The notes beneath the pieces are model-generated. The model did no database searches. It saw nothing but the letters and a program-made list of their open reading frames with translations, and was not told the origin of the DNA. Below, piece by piece: positions 1 through 11,490 of a DNA stretch of 64,000 bases. The DNA comes from Xylaria sp. FL1777 (Eukaryota; Ascomycota; Sordariomycetes; Xylariales; Xylariaceae), in assembly GCA_022578965.1 (NCBI GenBank), contig MU400512.1:496001-560000 (forward strand). The letters run 5' to 3'. The stretch's first letter is position 1. Each line of letters begins with the position of its first letter. A program made the position numbers and the translations under genes.

Positions 1-916
1 AAGCCCAGGACTGAGATTGATACCATCGTCTGATGGCTTCATGAGAACCAGCAGGCAACGTATCCATCTTAGGGGAGACCACGAAGGTGTCAACAACAAG
101 AACAGAACGTCAAGCATCGTCCCCAGGAGCCGACCCAGCTTTCTAGACCTCGTCAGCGTCCAGCCGCGTCGTCCAGAGATTTATGCGCTCGAAGGCCGAC
201 ATCATGCTTATCAGTGTTTTTATCGAATTGGCTTGTCGCGCGATTAGTCAAGGCGCAACTCGTGATCGCTACCGTCCTCTTCTACTCCTAGCCGGGCTAC
301 CGGAGATAGGACAGATATACGTAGATAAGGCGCATCTAGCTGTACCTGAAGAATATTTTGCCTCTTCTATATAATTGTTATCGAACCTCTATCCCGACAG
401 CCCTTTGAGGCATGATTGATTAATTTTAGGAGAGGTAAATTGTGTATTTACCTATGGGAGTCGGCATAACTACGTTGCTCCCGTTAACTTGAACTTTGCG
501 TATCACATGATACTTACGAATAATTATGCTTCTATTATGAAGAGCAGACAGCAATAAAAACCACGCCGGCTTTTCCGACATATATTGGAAGATACGTCGT
601 ACACATGGTAGGACTGGGTGGTTATGGACAGGGCTAAACCAGCGTGATGGGATCTATGCCCATCATAGATATTTCATATGCCATCATACATACACTAAGG
701 GGTGAGATATTCTTCACGACCCCTTAAACAAGCATGATCTATGTATCATCTAGCCAGGTAAGTGGCTAAGAGTTTACACCAGCCATGTGCCTTTTGATGA
801 TATTTCGTGGCAGGGTTCACTTGCCAAGATTTCAACCACATCCTTCTCTAATCCTAGACGTCCATTCCCATCCGAAGCGGCTGTGGTCGAGAGACTCGAT
901 GAAGGGTTCTTGACAT
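1..916. other. Intergenic, no gene seen
   Basis: No convincing coding region lies before the stop codon of the first gene at 917. The longest open stretches are under 80 codons, overlap one another, and have no splice-linked continuation. The part after about 360 is AT-rich. It should contain the 3' UTR of the minus-strand gene that follows. Confidence 0.6.
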
Positions 917-2171
917 CTACTTCTTGTAAGAATTAGAGACAGTATTAGGAAACAGTGTTGCAGAGCGAAGTAAGCCGCGCATGGCGTCTGGTAAAGTGCC
1001 CCCCTGTAGCATGTGGATGTAATCGTTAACGACGCCGACGTCTTCAATGTCTTGAGCTTTCGTTCGGGTGAGCCAGTACTCGAAGGGGCCGCCTATCCGG
1101 TGTGTTAGCCTAGATACCTTACACTAAGGTCGTACCAAACCACCCTAGGCATGAATGAAAGGGAGGGAAGGGGGTAGCAGCAATTGACTCAGATAGAAGG
1201 GTGCGTAGATACTTACGGTTCCGCGCCAATGCATCACCCAGCTCACTGCACCTCTCTTTCGGTGTGTGCTCAGTGTGTAAATCAAGGAAGTGATTGATCA
1301 TCTTGGAAATATCCTTCAGCGGCCACTTGCACTGCAAGGTTTTAGTATTAGCTATTGTTACTTTTAAGTCGCATCTTAACCAAGTTCCTTTTATAGGTAC
1401 CAGCTATTTGAGACCGCTGTCAAAGCAAAAGCTATGCTTTGGTCTTAGACAGCAAGGGGGCCAAGCAGCAAAGCAAGGAAAATGAGAAATACTTACAGGC
1501 GCACTAGGCACTCGGTTTGGGCCAGCCTCGAGATATTTCCTGGACCTGCAAAGACGGCAGTCCCAGTATCCGAGCCGCTGTAGTGTGTGCGTAGGTGCTC
1601 CTGGTGAAGCCGTTATTCTTACTTCTGAGCCCACAGCTACTACACTATCATCGGCGCCATCAGCATCGGCATCAGCATCTGCATCTGCAGCTGCACCCGT
1701 AAAATCGCCGTTATCATTTCCAATGCTACCAAATTCGCCCACCTCACTCTTTCTGATGCGCTGTCTCTTGTGCTTGCCCGCAGGCGCCGCGGTGCCTCCC
1801 GAGCGGTAAGTACTAGCACCTGAATTTCTGAAAGGACTGGAATAAGGTGCAACACCAAGACGGAGTTGAGCATCGAGCATCTGAATCCGATGCCTACAGT
1901 GGCGGATATTATGACCGCAGTCTAGGATACGGATCTGTAGTGTACGTATCTCTTGAGGACTGAGGTCTGGCTGCGTGGTGAGCTGGGTCTGACAGAATTC
2001 CAAGTCGTAACGGTAAGCAATGAGGTCCTGGTTCATCTGGCTGCGAGTGATGGCGTTGAGATCGCTGTCCTCGTAATTCAGCGCAGCGACTCCTCCCGCA
2101 AGGTTAGCGGAGGAGGCTAGGTCGGAGCTGGCTGGGTTACCGCCATAGGTGCTGGGATTGTAAGAAGCCAT
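917..2171 (-). CDS. Conserved fungal protein with a putative Cys/His zinc site
   Basis: Three exons: 2171-1497, 1331-1217 and 1092-917, giving 321 residues; phases 0 and 1 match across both GTAAGT introns. The function is unknown to me. The N-terminal third is low-complexity, then about residues 40-100 look helical and are rich in Gln, Arg and Leu. An Ala-Asp repeat near residue 165 comes from a GCATCA-type microsatellite. The end of exon 1 carries WDCRLC (Cys205, Cys208). Exon 2 opens with Cys226 and has His239, His244 and His247, so the likely zinc ligands are split by intron 1. The C-terminus (motifs FEYWLTRTK and MRGLLRSATLFP) has the compact composition of a conserved domain and ends at TAG. 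The clean joining of three exons argues for a real gene. A nuclear or DNA-binding role is only a guess from the Cys/His pattern. Confidence 0.83.
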
Positions 2172-3828
2172 GTTGCCAAATTCGTCCTGCCAGAGGGTCA
2201 GTTGATGGGATACACGGCATCAGGGAAGCCCGCAGCGAGGCTCTGTCATTGAAACTTGGATCGCGAAGTGAGTGGCATTGAGGGGCATTGAGTGGTTCAC
2301 ATACTTGAACCAGTGTGGCAACATTGGGAATAATACGTGCGAGGTGGTTGCTCCTGTTTGCACCATTCAGAGACATGACGACGAGCTTTGATCAGCCAGA
2401 GACAGATGACCGGGTAGACGGCGAAAGAAGAAGAAGGAGGAGGAGGAGGAGAAGGAGAAGAAGGAGGTCGGTTCGAGATCAAGATGGTCGCAAAATATAG
2501 ACCATGTACATGAGGCTAAAATGCAATTGCTAGAAGGTGACGTTCGCAGCTGGCAATAAATCCAGTAATCGTCAGAACCAGCGCTGTAGCATGAACTTGT
2601 TGATTGTTGATTGTCTTCCTGAGTCCCAGGATTCCAGTGTTCCGAGTTGGATGCACGAATGAAGAGGGAAAAAAAGAAAAGAAAAAGGCACAAGAAGGTA
2701 CAAGAAGGTACAAAAGGCCAATTGATTGGTAGAGGAAGCTGTGAAGGACAAATAAAGGACTTGCAACTTCCTTCTTTGGGAACGAGAGGTATAAACCGTA
2801 TAAACTGTGTAGTGCTCTCTTTCTTCCTTTCCGACTAATTTTTGGTTTTCCTTTCTTTCTTGATTTTCTTCTTTCTCTTTCTTTTTGGTGTATTTCTTTC
2901 TTGCTTCCTTTTTATTGCCTAGGTAGTAAATACCTATCCAGGTACTTACGCAGTAAGGTAGGGGACCTATGGGGAACTGTTTTTTTTTTTTTTTTTTTCT
3001 TGCCCGAATAGTTTCCCCTGCAGTGTTAATCTCATTGGCCACAGAAGGAATCCCACATACCTCTCTAGAATCCTTTCACTATGCGCCCGCCACCCACCCT
3101 CTCTCATAATTCATCTTGAATAATATGTAGGGCCCACTGTTACAAGTCTTAATTCACACAGATAGCAAACATATTCTTATCTTTTTTTAAAATAAAGACA
3201 GGCGCTGAGAACTGTCGTACTGGATCTGACGAAATGCTAGCTATCACCAAATGGTATCCCTTTTGGGACTAGTGTCGTCGGCTGAGTTGTAACACAATCC
3301 CGACCGACAGAATGGTGGAGAGCCAAGGCCGCCCTGCATTGTGTATTGAAGTCTATAGTGAATCTGGGTTTCTGAGCTGGCGTAGGTACCTGAGACGCTA
3401 GTGAAGATGTGTTTCTCGCGCCCAACTATCAAAACGCATCGATAGCTGTAGCAGGAGGAGGGGGGGATTAGACCACAGCAATTCTACATGGAGGAAACAT
3501 CTTGGGTGTCTATGTTCATGTTCATTTCAATCAAAGGCCACTCACGTTGTACCGAGCGGGAACTCACATTTGGCATCGAGCCATATGAAAACGGCCGAAA
3601 ATTCAATAGTTCAGGCACTCAGAAAGCTACGACATCATATATCCATATATCCAGCTCGCAGATTGGAACCACTGATGTTAGATAAGGATGAAAGCAAATG
3701 GATGCGATCCGCCCCGAAACGCCACAGCTATGCAGTAACTCTAGCCGGTCCAAACCTCCGGAGTAGGCTGGATGATGATGAAACCAACACCAGTGAATGC
3801 ACGAATGCAAGAAGAGCAACCCCCACAT
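2172..3828. other. Intergenic: promoter side of the Cys/His gene, 3' side of the kinesin gene
   Basis: Holds a polypurine GAA/GGA tract at about 2425-2467, roughly 260-300 bases upstream of the Cys/His gene start. Pyrimidine-rich sequence lies around 2815-2910 and a run of about 20 T near 2980-3000. Small open frames in the polypurine tract are compositional artefacts. I see no gene. Confidence 0.6.
2425..2467. repeat. Polypurine GAA/GGA tract
   Basis: An almost pure purine run on the plus strand made of imperfect AGA/AGG triplets, mirrored as a TCC/TTC pyrimidine tract on the strand of the downstream minus gene. It lies in that gene's upstream region. Polypyrimidine tracts are common in fungal promoters and 5' UTRs, so a promoter role is plausible but not shown. 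Confidence 0.6.
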
Positions 3829-6055
3829 CTAGTAAACGCCACTGGCTACCAAGCCCTCGTAGGCCCGCTCAACTGTCCGCCCGCCCATTCCCGGGATGGC
3901 TCGCAATTGGACGAGGTTCTTGATGCAATCTCCATCTTCCACCTGCATATCCAAGTATTGGACCAGATCATGTGCCTTCTTTCGTCCTAGGCCTTGGAGT
4001 CCCATGATCATAGATAGGTTTCTCGAATTGATGATGTCGAGCAAAGCTTGTGAGATTGGTCCGTCCTCTATTACCGATTCTGAAACCATCTTCACAGCTT
4101 TAGGCTTCTTCCCTTTTCTCTTGCTCTTGGCCAAGTAGCTTTCGTCGTCGTCATCATCTGCCTCAGCGACCGTGTAAGCATCGTCATCTGCTTCAGATGA
4201 TCGGCTAGCCTTCTTGATTTTCTCCGTCGGTCGGGCTGAAGAAGCAGTCCTGGGTTCCGCAGTATCTGTAGCATGATCCCCACAGTCTGCGGCAATACAA
4301 GCCTTGAGTTTCTCGATTTTCCCGAGAAGCTTAGCTTGGCCAGGAAAGTAAGGTAAAGCCATCTCATACATCTTCAGCGCGCTTGTGTTTTCACCGCGCT
4401 CTTTGTGCTGCCGTGCCATCAACAGAAACCGTAATCCTTCCGAGCGCTTGTCATCATGACGTCCCTCATCAATCCGCCGCTCAAGCGCCTCGAGGCGTCT
4501 CTTCACATCATCGTTGAGCTCCTGCGGCGGAGGCGCCGACTGTGTCCGGGCTGCTAAGATCTCACTGACTTTCTTCTCAACCATAGCCTCAATTTGATCT
4601 GCTGAAATTGATGGTTCGGATGGTTTCAGTTGTCGAGGTACAACCGTCGGTCGGGCCAGTTCTGGTCGGGTTATCTTGGAGGGTCGGCTTCCGCCATCGG
4701 AGTCTAAGGGGCGTTTATGCGGTTGGGGGGACCGTTTGACAGCTGTGTTTGCTGATCGCGGGACAGGAGCCGGTTTGACCTTGTCAGTATAGACACTAAA
4801 CGCCTTAACTGGGCGGTCTGCGGCCTTACCGGCGGCGGCCGCTGCTGCCCCAGCATTAATATTATGGGCATTAGCCAGAGGACGCAGGGGCTGGCGAGTG
4901 ATGTTCGAGCCAGAGGTTGTAGTCGAACGAGGTGGTTGTTTATAGACAATCTCATTCTCAATCTCACGAACCTCGATTCGCTTCGCACGAGAGCTGACAT
5001 TCAGACTACTAAGAGTATCTAGGTGATAACTCCGGAGTGGGGCGAGATTGAGGATCATGATAGTGATTCCATTATTCTGACCGAGGGAAAGGATGCGCGT
5101 CATCTTGGATTCCCTAAAGGGGATACGGCGTTCGCCCCGGGCAATAGCATCGATGCATTGGCTCAGCACAAACAAGCTCTTATTGATAGCAGCAGACTCT
5201 ACCAGGCGCTCTTTACCATTCTCGGTGCGCCGATTATCCTCCGATCCAGCCAAATCAATTGCCGAAGCAGTGCTCTCGCGAATCATATCACCAGTGATTT
5301 GTGTCACTTTGACGCGCAGAATAGCATGGCTTCTGCTACTATGAGCATTCAACTTAGTAGCAGCCGTGACACGATTCGTGTTGGCCTCGATGTATAGTTG
5401 TTCAAAATCCTTGAGATCTTGGCATGGACGTTCGGACAAGCCAGCAACGACTGTCTTACCGTTGGCTTCGGCGCGGAGGGGTAGGCCCGAGGGTGTCCGC
5501 TTCTCGACCGGTTCAAGCAGGTCAAATACCTTGTCGTTGTAGATTTCGTAGTACGAGAGGGCTACGGCCACCGTGGTGTCGCCATTAGAGTCTTTGGCTA
5601 TCTTCTTTGCCCTCCGGAAAACACCGCTTAGCAGTCTTGGGATGACACCACGATCCGCAAGCTTCAAGCCACCCCGCATCGTGTGCGTCTTGCCGGTGCC
5701 GGTAACGCCATAAGCAAATATCGTTACATCAAGACCAAGGAAGAGAGACTTGAGGTGAGGAGCAACTGTTACGGCGCAGAATGAGATAAGTCAGTACTGT
5801 TATGTATCGGAATCACAATCAGGATAATTGGGTCACGTAGGTACCTTCTGCCGTAAACAGCTCTTCCTGCGTGGTGGACTGGCTGTAAACACTGTTAAAG
5901 GTGAAAGAGAACTCCTCAGACTCGTTCCTGGGATTGGGGATCTTGACAACGGTGCTGGACTTCCCATCGTCGTGACTTGCAGGACGGACAATGATGTCTT
6001 TGTCCAGCTCCTTTTCCAGAAGTGGACGTATGCGCGCAACAACCCTCACCGACAT
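3829..6055 (-). CDS. Kinesin-10 (KID/KIF22-like) motor protein
   Basis: Two exons, 6055-5845 and 5765-3829, giving 715 residues; the GTACCT...CAG intron joins in phase 1. The motor domain is N-terminal (about residues 3-335). It has P-loop GVTGTGKT (90-97), switch I NAHSSRSH (210-217) and switch II DLAGSE (241-246). A basic, Pro/Ser-rich linker follows, with a predicted coiled coil near ELNDDVKRRLEALERRI and an acidic stretch. The last about 68 residues form a helix-hairpin-helix pair (GLQGLGRKKA and IPGMGGRTV). An N-terminal motor with a C-terminal HhH fold is the layout of KIF22/KID chromokinesins, which bind chromosome arms and move them on spindle microtubules. The frame is open upstream to a TTG at 6067, but the first ATG is at 6055 and begins MSVRVVARIRP, a standard kinesin start. 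Chromosome binding in this organism is inferred. Confidence 0.93.
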
Positions 6056-7187
6056 CCTGTCACTCAATTGACCTGGGAGGAGCGAGATTCATCGATTGAC
6101 CAAAGACGCCTCGCCGCGTGAAGGTATATGCTGCAGTGAAGCGATTGACGATTGATGCTAGGGTTGGATCCTCTACGTACGTAGTATACCTAGGTAGGTA
6201 GGATTTAATAACGTTGGTGTTATGGTCTAGTATACGAAAAGTTTAAGTAGCTCTGGAGCTAGATTGAAGGGATTAGCTAGACCGCCCCTATACCTTGGAA
6301 GGGATAAGGGATTAGGTTGGAGCTTGGACCAATCCAAACCGCGTCTTTGCGCAGGGAGTGGGGAGCTTGTTGTAAGGGGCAACGCACCCATTGAACTGTG
6401 AAGTACCTACGTACCCAGAGGCTACAAGTCCTTAAGCCCCTACCTGTGAATGCCCTACTTCTTAGGTACTTACACCACTACACTACCTATCAGTCTTACC
6501 TGGTTAGAAATTGAAAACTGACAAGACATATAGGCACACTTACACTACTACATTACCTACTCCAATATCTCAAAAGGCTAGCATGGGCACTTGGGTCATA
6601 CTTAGAGATACCCCTAACTAACTAGTTCAATCCCCGGAAGACTTAGAACCTTTGATTCGACGGCTGATAAAGCAATTTTACAAGTTCGGTCCACCCTCGA
6701 ATCACCCTGGCTTACCCCCGGCCTTGTGGTCACATTGAAGACCTTAAAGAGGTATAGGTATTCGGGAACCTAACACTAAGACACAAGGGATATATGAAAT
6801 CGAGGCGTTACCAATTCCTTTGCTTAACAATGCAAATGGTCATGTTAACGAGGGCAACGGTACTTTCCCAGTATGGCGAGTAAATCAGCTTCAGCCTCGC
6901 AACCTGTCAGAGAGCATTGATATCAAGACTAATGCTGGTTTAATAGATATTTGATTAGAATTAAAAGTAAAGCTAGTTTATTGGGTATCTATCTCTGGAT
7001 ATCTATAAGGCTAAAGAGGTTTCTTCTTTTAACAAGACGATTAACCCATTCTGCCTGGACATCTCGGTCTGGGTATCGAGGCAAACCGGCGACTTCGTAA
7101 CAATAGAGTCGCCTTACTGTATGTCGAATGTGAATAAACTCTTCTTATTCTAATATGTCCTCTTGCTAACCCCCTACGTTCGCATTT
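6056..7187. other. Intergenic: kinesin upstream region and decayed-looking DNA
   Basis: Contains TAGGTAGG/CCTACC-type motifs (for example 6186-6203) and an imperfect 22-base direct repeat (about 6469-6491 and 6538-6561). An AT-rich tract from 6940 to 7150 ends with an AATAAA-like signal near 7132. No coding region is supported. Confidence 0.55.
6469..6561. repeat. Pair of imperfect direct repeats
   Basis: Two copies of a roughly 22-base sequence of the form CTTACAC-ACTACA-TACCTA lie at about 6469-6491 and 6538-6561, differing at a few positions and spaced 69 bases apart. They sit in non-coding DNA upstream of the kinesin gene. The origin is unknown. Confidence 0.5.
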
Positions 7188-8295
7188 TCAACCCTCCATC
7201 TCGTGACGATGGACAACGTTGTCATCCAATTCAGATGGCCTGCTGTGATTCGGAAAGTTCGCCTGCACCTGCTGCTGATATTTCCATTCTCCGTTTGGCA
7301 ACATGTTTTGTGAGACGGATGGGTCATAATATATATTTTGCGTTACTTGGTCTTCGTTTTGGTAATTGTGCGTTGTTGAAGGTTGGCCCTGTCTGGCTAT
7401 ATGTTTACGTCGCAGGAACCAGAAGAGGGAGCCGAGAATCGCCAATCCGACGATCCCTACGCCAACGCCTATGCCAGCTGCGGCCCCGTTGCTGAGGCTT
7501 TTTGTAGATGAAGTCGGAGTTGAAGTCGAAGCTAAAGACGAGATTGTACTCGTGCTTGCACTTGTGTCTGCGCTTGAGTCTACGCCTGCGCCTGCGCCTG
7601 TGCTTGTGCTTGTGCCTGTGCTTGTGCCTGTGCTTGTGCTTTTGGTTGTGCTAGTAGTCATGCCTGTCGCTGAGGTAGAAGTGGCTTTCATGGTACTAGA
7701 GGACGTCATGGGTGGTGTCTGTAGACGCTCCCACGTTAGTTCACCAGCGCACTTGTTTATCATTCTTTTGTGCCCCCCTCTGCATCAAACTCACCGATAA
7801 CAAAGCAATGCCCCAGGCATTCACACCAGTATCCCCGGCGACGGTATGGGTCTCTGCCTGTCCCGTCTTTGATACCAGGTCGGTCCGTGACCCGGTAATG
7901 ATGGCGCCAGAGGTGAGAATCGCTTGACATCCGTACGGTGCCACCGTAGCAACATTGGCAGCTGCACAGTTGAAGTTCCAGCCCGAGGCCGATGGACAGC
8001 ACATTATATAGTCAGCGGACTGGCCGCTGTACGATGTTGCCGTCGAGCATGCTGCAAAATAGTGTGAAGGACAGCCGCCATCAGTTAGGTAGGGAACGCT
8101 GAGAGTATATGAGGGCGGGACGCAGCCACCCGTCGGACTGCTCTTTTGGCCAATATTCGTGACGGATGGCATTCCAAACATGTCACTAAAGATGACATTG
8201 GGCCCGTACACGACATACCAAAACCCCGTGCTCGCCAAGCATGAGCTGGCGGGCGTCCAACTTGCCGTTAACGACGGGTACGACGTAATGGACAT
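7188..8295 (-). CDS. Ser/Thr-rich single-pass membrane protein, Mid2/WSC-like architecture
   Basis: Two exons, 8295-7795 and 7718-7188, giving 343 residues; the 76-nt GTGAGT...TACAG intron has a CTAAC branch site and joins in phase 0. The N-terminal half (about 1-160) is Cys-rich with recurrent CC and GC motifs. Next comes a Thr/Ser-rich stalk (about 168-240) built from STGTSTGT-type repeats, a likely O-mannosylated rod. A Gly/Val/Ile/Leu transmembrane helix covers about 245-269, followed by RRKH and a polar tail of about 70 residues rich in Gln and Asn. This order matches fungal Mid2/WSC-like wall sensors and related surface proteins. No clear N-terminal signal peptide is visible, so an upstream exon may be missing or the protein may use its internal helix as a signal anchor. 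A stress-sensor role is inference from architecture only. Confidence 0.75.
7600..7655 (-). repeat. Minisatellite coding for the Thr/Ser stalk
   Basis: Tandem 6- and 12-base units of the GCTTGT/GCCTGT type on the plus strand code in reverse for alternating Ser, Thr and Gly in the stalk of the membrane protein. The unit length is a multiple of three, so copy-number change would keep the frame and alter stalk length. Confidence 0.75.
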
Positions 8296-9396
8296 GGCGC
8301 CAGAGTCAGCAGCGATGGAGTTTTGTACGGTAGAGGGGGTGAAATTTTAACAACAACATATTCCTAAGTCTAGGAGGATTTGGATAGTGGTTGGGAGGGC
8401 GGAGGCAGCTTGGCTAGATATCCCAACCAGACCTGAGTCTAAGGAACTACGGTCAAAGGTAAAATGCACATCCGTCTATAACAATCAGCGGCCCCGGCAA
8501 TTCTGATGCTAGGTATTTGAAGTGCCCCACTGTCTCGGGTTCCATCTTTTGGCGAATGTGGTGAGGTCTGCGGCGCGGATGTTCCTGCATAAAGACCCTT
8601 CATTACTATACACGGTGAAACTGAAGCTATTTTGGGAATTAGTATACAATCCTCACCAGCCTTACGTGCGTATCACCGTCTCAATACTAAGTCGTCTGTT
8701 GACATCTAGTTTTCATGCCAATACTCCATATATCTATATATATTCGAAACTGAACGTTGAATACACTTCCCAATTGGCAACTGGTAATGCATGCTGTGAG
8801 CTTGGTCCCTACGATGGCCTACCAAATTGAATCCGGTAAAACTATTGTATACACTTAAGCGCGTAGACTATAGCCAAAGAGGTCGCGTTTTATACACTAA
8901 TATTCAAACGAGAATAACAACTCATATGTTGCCGGCACGAAACGGGCTTAGATTCATGCGTGAGGGTGAGGCTGCTACCAACAACGTAAAAGACATCGAC
9001 CCTATTGGCTCAATACATCTTAGCTCATGGAATCTGCCCACATGGTCCGCACGTGTGCTCATAACCATTAGTGTGCTTATGTTGGCCGCTTAGAAGTTTT
9101 GAGTGCAGTTAACTGCGATCCGCAATATCTAGGCTACCTATCAGATTCGAAGCTGTGTGGTTTGGGCCCGCGGCCTCCACCACGATGGCGCTACCGGAAC
9201 GATAGTACGCCGTATTGGGCTGACTGGATGTAGTGTATTATACTTAAGCTGCGGCATCCTCCGAAGCGTAATCGTGAAATATTATATGTGGCTTTCTGCC
9301 TCGTGCTTGATATTATGCCCCATTACTTACTTGCCTCTGTTTCCGGTTTGAGAACATGGTCAGAGATACCCGCGACTAACACGGCAGCACTGCGAC
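8296..9396. other. Intergenic between divergent genes
   Basis: Lies between the starts of the minus-strand membrane protein and the plus-strand mannosyltransferase and should carry both promoters. The open stretches here (longest about 100 codons) have AT-rich, non-coding composition. No gene is supported. Confidence 0.6.
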
Positions 9397-10446
9397 ATGG
9401 CGTTCCGCATGATTCGTAAGAACAGTAGTTTCGTGCCGTTGGGTATCGTCACCTTTCTCTCCATTATTGTTCTTCTGTCACTAAATTCTCGGGTGCTCCC
9501 GTTTGCGCCGCAAATCACATTCCAGGATGACGATTCTCACTCCACATCGCTAGCGATAGGCGCCGAACCGCCATCCACGATAATAACCACGACATACATG
9601 CTTCCCTTCACTTTCTCACGAGGCCATCATATTCCTCCCAAGATATGGCAGATCATGCTTCCTCATCCGGGCCAACCGACTGATGCTCCCGTTGACCCGC
9701 AGACCCTGGGGGACACGGCGAGCTGGCTCGCGCGAAACCCGGGCTACGGCTACATTCTAGTTTCCCAGAAGGAAGCCGACTATTTCATCAACACGCACTT
9801 CTCCGGCGACGCAAAAATCGCCGAGGCGTGGCGAGCCTTGAAGAACCCGGGCGTAAAGTCGGATCTTCTACGCTACCTCATGCTTTTCATCGAAGGCGGC
9901 GTCTACACCGACATCGACACCGAGGCGTTGAAGCCCATCGACTTATGGGTACCCGAGAAATACCGCGACCAGGCGAAGGTCGTCATCGGGATAGAATGGG
10001 ACCAGCTGAACGGCGGGCCGTGGGCAGAGATACCACACAGGCTGCAGTTTTGCCAGTGGACCATCGCCGCGGCCCCGGGCCACCCTCTTTTCTTGAAGAT
10101 GGCCTACCACACCATTCACGCTCTGGAGAATTTCGCGGCTGAACACAATACGACGTTAGATCATCTCCACCTGTCCAGCTTTGATGTCATGATGTCGTCA
10201 GGCCCAGCGGCTTGGACCGAAGTTGTTCTCGAACAGCTGAAGGAACTGGACCATAACGTGACGGATGTGACAGACTTCTCCGGTATGAAGCCGACGGGGC
10301 CTCGGCTGTGCGGCGATATCCTAATCCTCACTATCGATGGCTTCGGCATGGGACAGCCTCATTCGAATAGTACGAACGACAATTCGACACCAGAGGCTGC
10401 GCTCTTGAGACACAAGTTCCGAGGTTCCTGGAGACACAGCGGCTAG
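9397..10446 (+). CDS. OCH1-like alpha-1,6-mannosyltransferase (GT32)
   Basis: A single-exon gene of 349 residues. It is a type II Golgi membrane protein: a short basic cytosolic tail (MAFRMIRKNS), an uncleaved signal anchor at about residues 13-30, then a lumenal catalytic domain. The domain opens with IPPKIWQIMLP near residue 79, the usual GT32 start. It contains KSDLLRYLMLFIEGGVYTD followed by IDTE. The DxD metal and sugar-nucleotide motif is Asp172-Ile-Asp174. Potential N-glycosylation sites (NTT, NVT, NST) lie in the second half. Fungal OCH1-family enzymes add mannose to N-glycans or related glycans in the Golgi using GDP-mannose. Several paralogues are usual, so I assign the family and not the specific OCH1 orthologue. 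The start is the first in-frame ATG before the anchor helix. Confidence 0.88.
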   Translation: MAFRMIRKNSSFVPLGIVTFLSIIVLLSLNSRVLPFAPQITFQDDDSHSTSLAIGAEPPSTIITTTYMLPFTFSRGHHIPPKIWQIMLPHPGQPTDAPVDPQTLGDTASWLARNPGYGYILVSQKEADYFINTHFSGDAKIAEAWRALKNPGVKSDLLRYLMLFIEGGVYTDIDTEALKPIDLWVPEKYRDQAKVVIGIEWDQLNGGPWAEIPHRLQFCQWTIAAAPGHPLFLKMAYHTIHALENFAAEHNTTLDHLHLSSFDVMMSSGPAAWTEVVLEQLKELDHNVTDVTDFSGMKPTGPRLCGDILILTIDGFGMGQPHSNSTNDNSTPEAALLRHKFRGSWRHSG

Positions 10447-11490
10447 AGCTTAGTGTATCGGGAGGGTTGTTTGCAAAGTGGAAAAAAACAGTGTGAAGTG
10501 AGAATGCCACGTATAGGTGGTTTGTGACGAAAAAAACTGGGGTAATTTAGAGGTGCGCGTTTAGTGCATAATGACGGTCGGAATGCGTGTTACAGTTCCG
10601 GCGGTTTTTTGGGTATTCTCAAATTCATTTACAGCAATTACCCAAGCATGGCGTTCTAGAAAAACGAGTCTTATATATAATCATCGGGCGGAAGTGTATG
10701 ATTTTGCGCTTCTTGCCATTGGATACCATCTGTTAGCAATGAGCGATTGAATGGATGGTTTTTATCAAATTGTTAGATACTCGCCATTTGTTTCTGGGGA
10801 GCGACTACGCGTCGATGGGTAGCAAAGAATGGTGATATGCGAACGTAGCCACAGCATAAATATAAAGTCTTACGGGCTGAATACTATGGATTGCAAATCT
10901 CGGTGTTCAGTATAGACTGACTACCTATCTAAAAGAGGCTATTCAGCCCTCGCTTATGCGAGACATTGACGCTTCCGCAAATGCCGGAAGGCCGATAGAG
11001 TTGCATACTGTGTATATAAACATAACTCTCCAGCCTTATAAACGGAACGTTTCCGAGTGGTCATACGGATACCTGGCGCCATTAAAGATTGTTGGAAATG
11101 GAGTCGACTTCACAAGCCGAAGATAATCCAGCCCTTATCATAGTAAAAGATCGAATGCAACGGTATAATTAAGTAGAAAGGGGTTAAGCTTGTAAGCCAT
11201 GGGCTTGAGCGAGTGACTGATATATTCAATATGGGTTGATATAGTGAGATTATACTATATGCCATATGTACTAGATGCCCTGTTTCAGGGGCTGAGAAAT
11301 ATGTACGAACGAATGAAAGACAGCGAAAACCCCCCATTTGAGTGATATTTTTACAGCGCAGATATGCATGAAACCACGTAGGTATGATGCCCCCGAAAAC
11401 CGTACCGACCCCGCCCCAGAAACTCGTTATCCAATCCCAGACATTATGCCGTCAGAAAACATCTCCGACTATTTTTTTCTCTATTTTCCT
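10447..11490. other. Convergent intergenic region
   Basis: Lies between the ends of the mannosyltransferase (plus) and glucanase (minus) genes and should hold both 3' UTRs. Composition is AT-leaning. No gene is seen. Confidence 0.6.

Noticed and set aside
6056..6067. Upstream start for the kinesin
   Set aside because: The codon at 6067 is TTG. The ATG at 6055 gives the standard MSVRVVARIRP start.
6900..7160. Possible solo LTR or retroelement end
   Set aside because: The AT-rich tract with an AATAAA-like signal looked LTR-like, but I found no matching second copy, TG...CA ends or target-site duplication.
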